Below, piece after piece: positions 6,306 through 6,586 of a DNA stretch of 6,586 nt (the first letter of the stretch is position 1; every line of letters begins with the position of its first letter). Made by a program: the position numbers and the translations under genes. The notes under the pieces are model-generated. The model was not told where the DNA came from and did not search any database. It saw nothing but the letters and a program-made list of their open reading frames with translations. The DNA comes from Candidatus Bathyarchaeota archaeon (lineage in GTDB: Archaea; Thermoproteota; Bathyarchaeia; Bathyarchaeales; Bathyarchaeaceae), in NCBI GenBank assembly GCA_020344435.1, contig CP070826.1, positions 986,924 through 993,509 on the forward strand, given 5' to 3'.

Positions 6306-6586
6306 ATGGTCATACCGCCTCTTCGGGCGCATCTCCCCAGGATTCTTGACATCAGTCTTCGAGTTCAAAGAAATCTTGGAAAAGGCAAGCATCAAGATTT
6401 ATCCACAGACTTACGTTTCAATGATGTTTCTCTGTGCCCTCCTAACAGTCCCAGTGACTATAATCTCCATAATACTAGTGGCTATCTTCAAATTCGTTCC
6501 ACTGATTTTCTTGATACCAATGCCATGTTTCGTAATGATTGGGTTCATCGTTATACCGATGTCGAAGGGAAGTGATCGAGGAACTG
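6306..6586 (+). CDS. TadC/GspF-like type II/IV secretion membrane platform protein (3'-truncated, start out of phase)
   Basis: The biological frame is codons from TCA 6310 onward: SYRLFGRISPGFLTSVFEFK, then EILEKASIKIYPQTYVSMMF, two long hydrophobic segments (about residues 35-60 and 62-84 of this reading) and a SKGSDRGT loop at the window edge. This is the N-terminal pattern of archaeal TadC/FlaJ/GspF inner-membrane proteins, the expected partner of the ATPase just upstream. No ATG, GTG or TTG occurs in that frame between the in-frame stop at 6223-6225 and TTG 6346, and the latter would cut off the conserved SYRLFGR start. An ATG 3 nt after the ATPase stop (6306) is one base out of phase: removing one G from ATGG would give M-S-Y-R-L-F-G-R. 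I therefore place the start at 6306 and flag a likely one-base insertion, sequencing error or unusual start. The 89-codon frame read directly from 6306 has no membrane character and is rejected. Confidence 0.78.

Noticed and set aside
6306..6575. 89-codon plus-strand frame after the ATPase gene
   Set aside because: Its translation has no membrane segments or family features, while the frame one base away reads as a typical TadC-like membrane protein through the same DNA; only the ATG may be authentic.

Overview
The window looks archaeal. It carries the 3' end of a RecJ/GAN-type DHH nuclease gene followed by a KEOPS Pcc1 gene, a typical archaeal informational pair. It also has TTG starts, TATA/BRE-like promoter boxes, an archaeal-style secreted NosD/PKD/Ig surface protein with an N-glycosylation-rich ectodomain, and a FlaI/TadA/GspE-type ATPase followed by a TadC-like membrane protein. 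The overall style fits an uncultured TACK-type archaeon such as Bathyarchaeia. That lineage guess is inference, because no rRNA or other phylogenetic marker is present.

Layout. Positions 1-1135 (+) hold a housekeeping block: a 5'-truncated DHH exonuclease gene overlapping pcc1 by 11 bp. Positions 1132-1422 (+) hold a poorly supported small reading frame coupled to pcc1 by an ATGA overlap. It runs tail-to-tail into a winged-helix regulator gene on the minus strand (1355-1699). Positions 1700-1996 are a divergent intergenic region with AT-rich promoter candidates, a short direct repeat and a strong plus-strand promoter box. Positions 1997-4573 (+) encode an 858-residue surface protein: signal peptide, parallel beta-helix, PKD domain, four Ig-like repeats and a C-terminal membrane anchor. 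Positions 4686-6302 (+) encode a 538-residue secretion/type IV pilus ATPase. From about 6306 to the window end (+) lies the start of a TadC/GspF-like polytopic membrane protein, whose natural start codon is out of phase with its coding frame.

How it fits together. The most notable signal is a perfectly conserved 20-bp sequence, GTAAGACGTAAGATTTAATA, about 40 nt upstream of both the surface-protein start and the ATPase start. It combines a GTAAG-N2-GTAAG direct repeat with a TATA-like element. This suggests that the surface protein and the pilus/secretion operon are separate transcripts under one shared switch, so together they may form a co-regulated surface-appendage or adhesion module. The divergent winged-helix gene is a natural, untested candidate regulator. 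The second most useful observation is the apparent frame problem at the start of the TadC-like gene.
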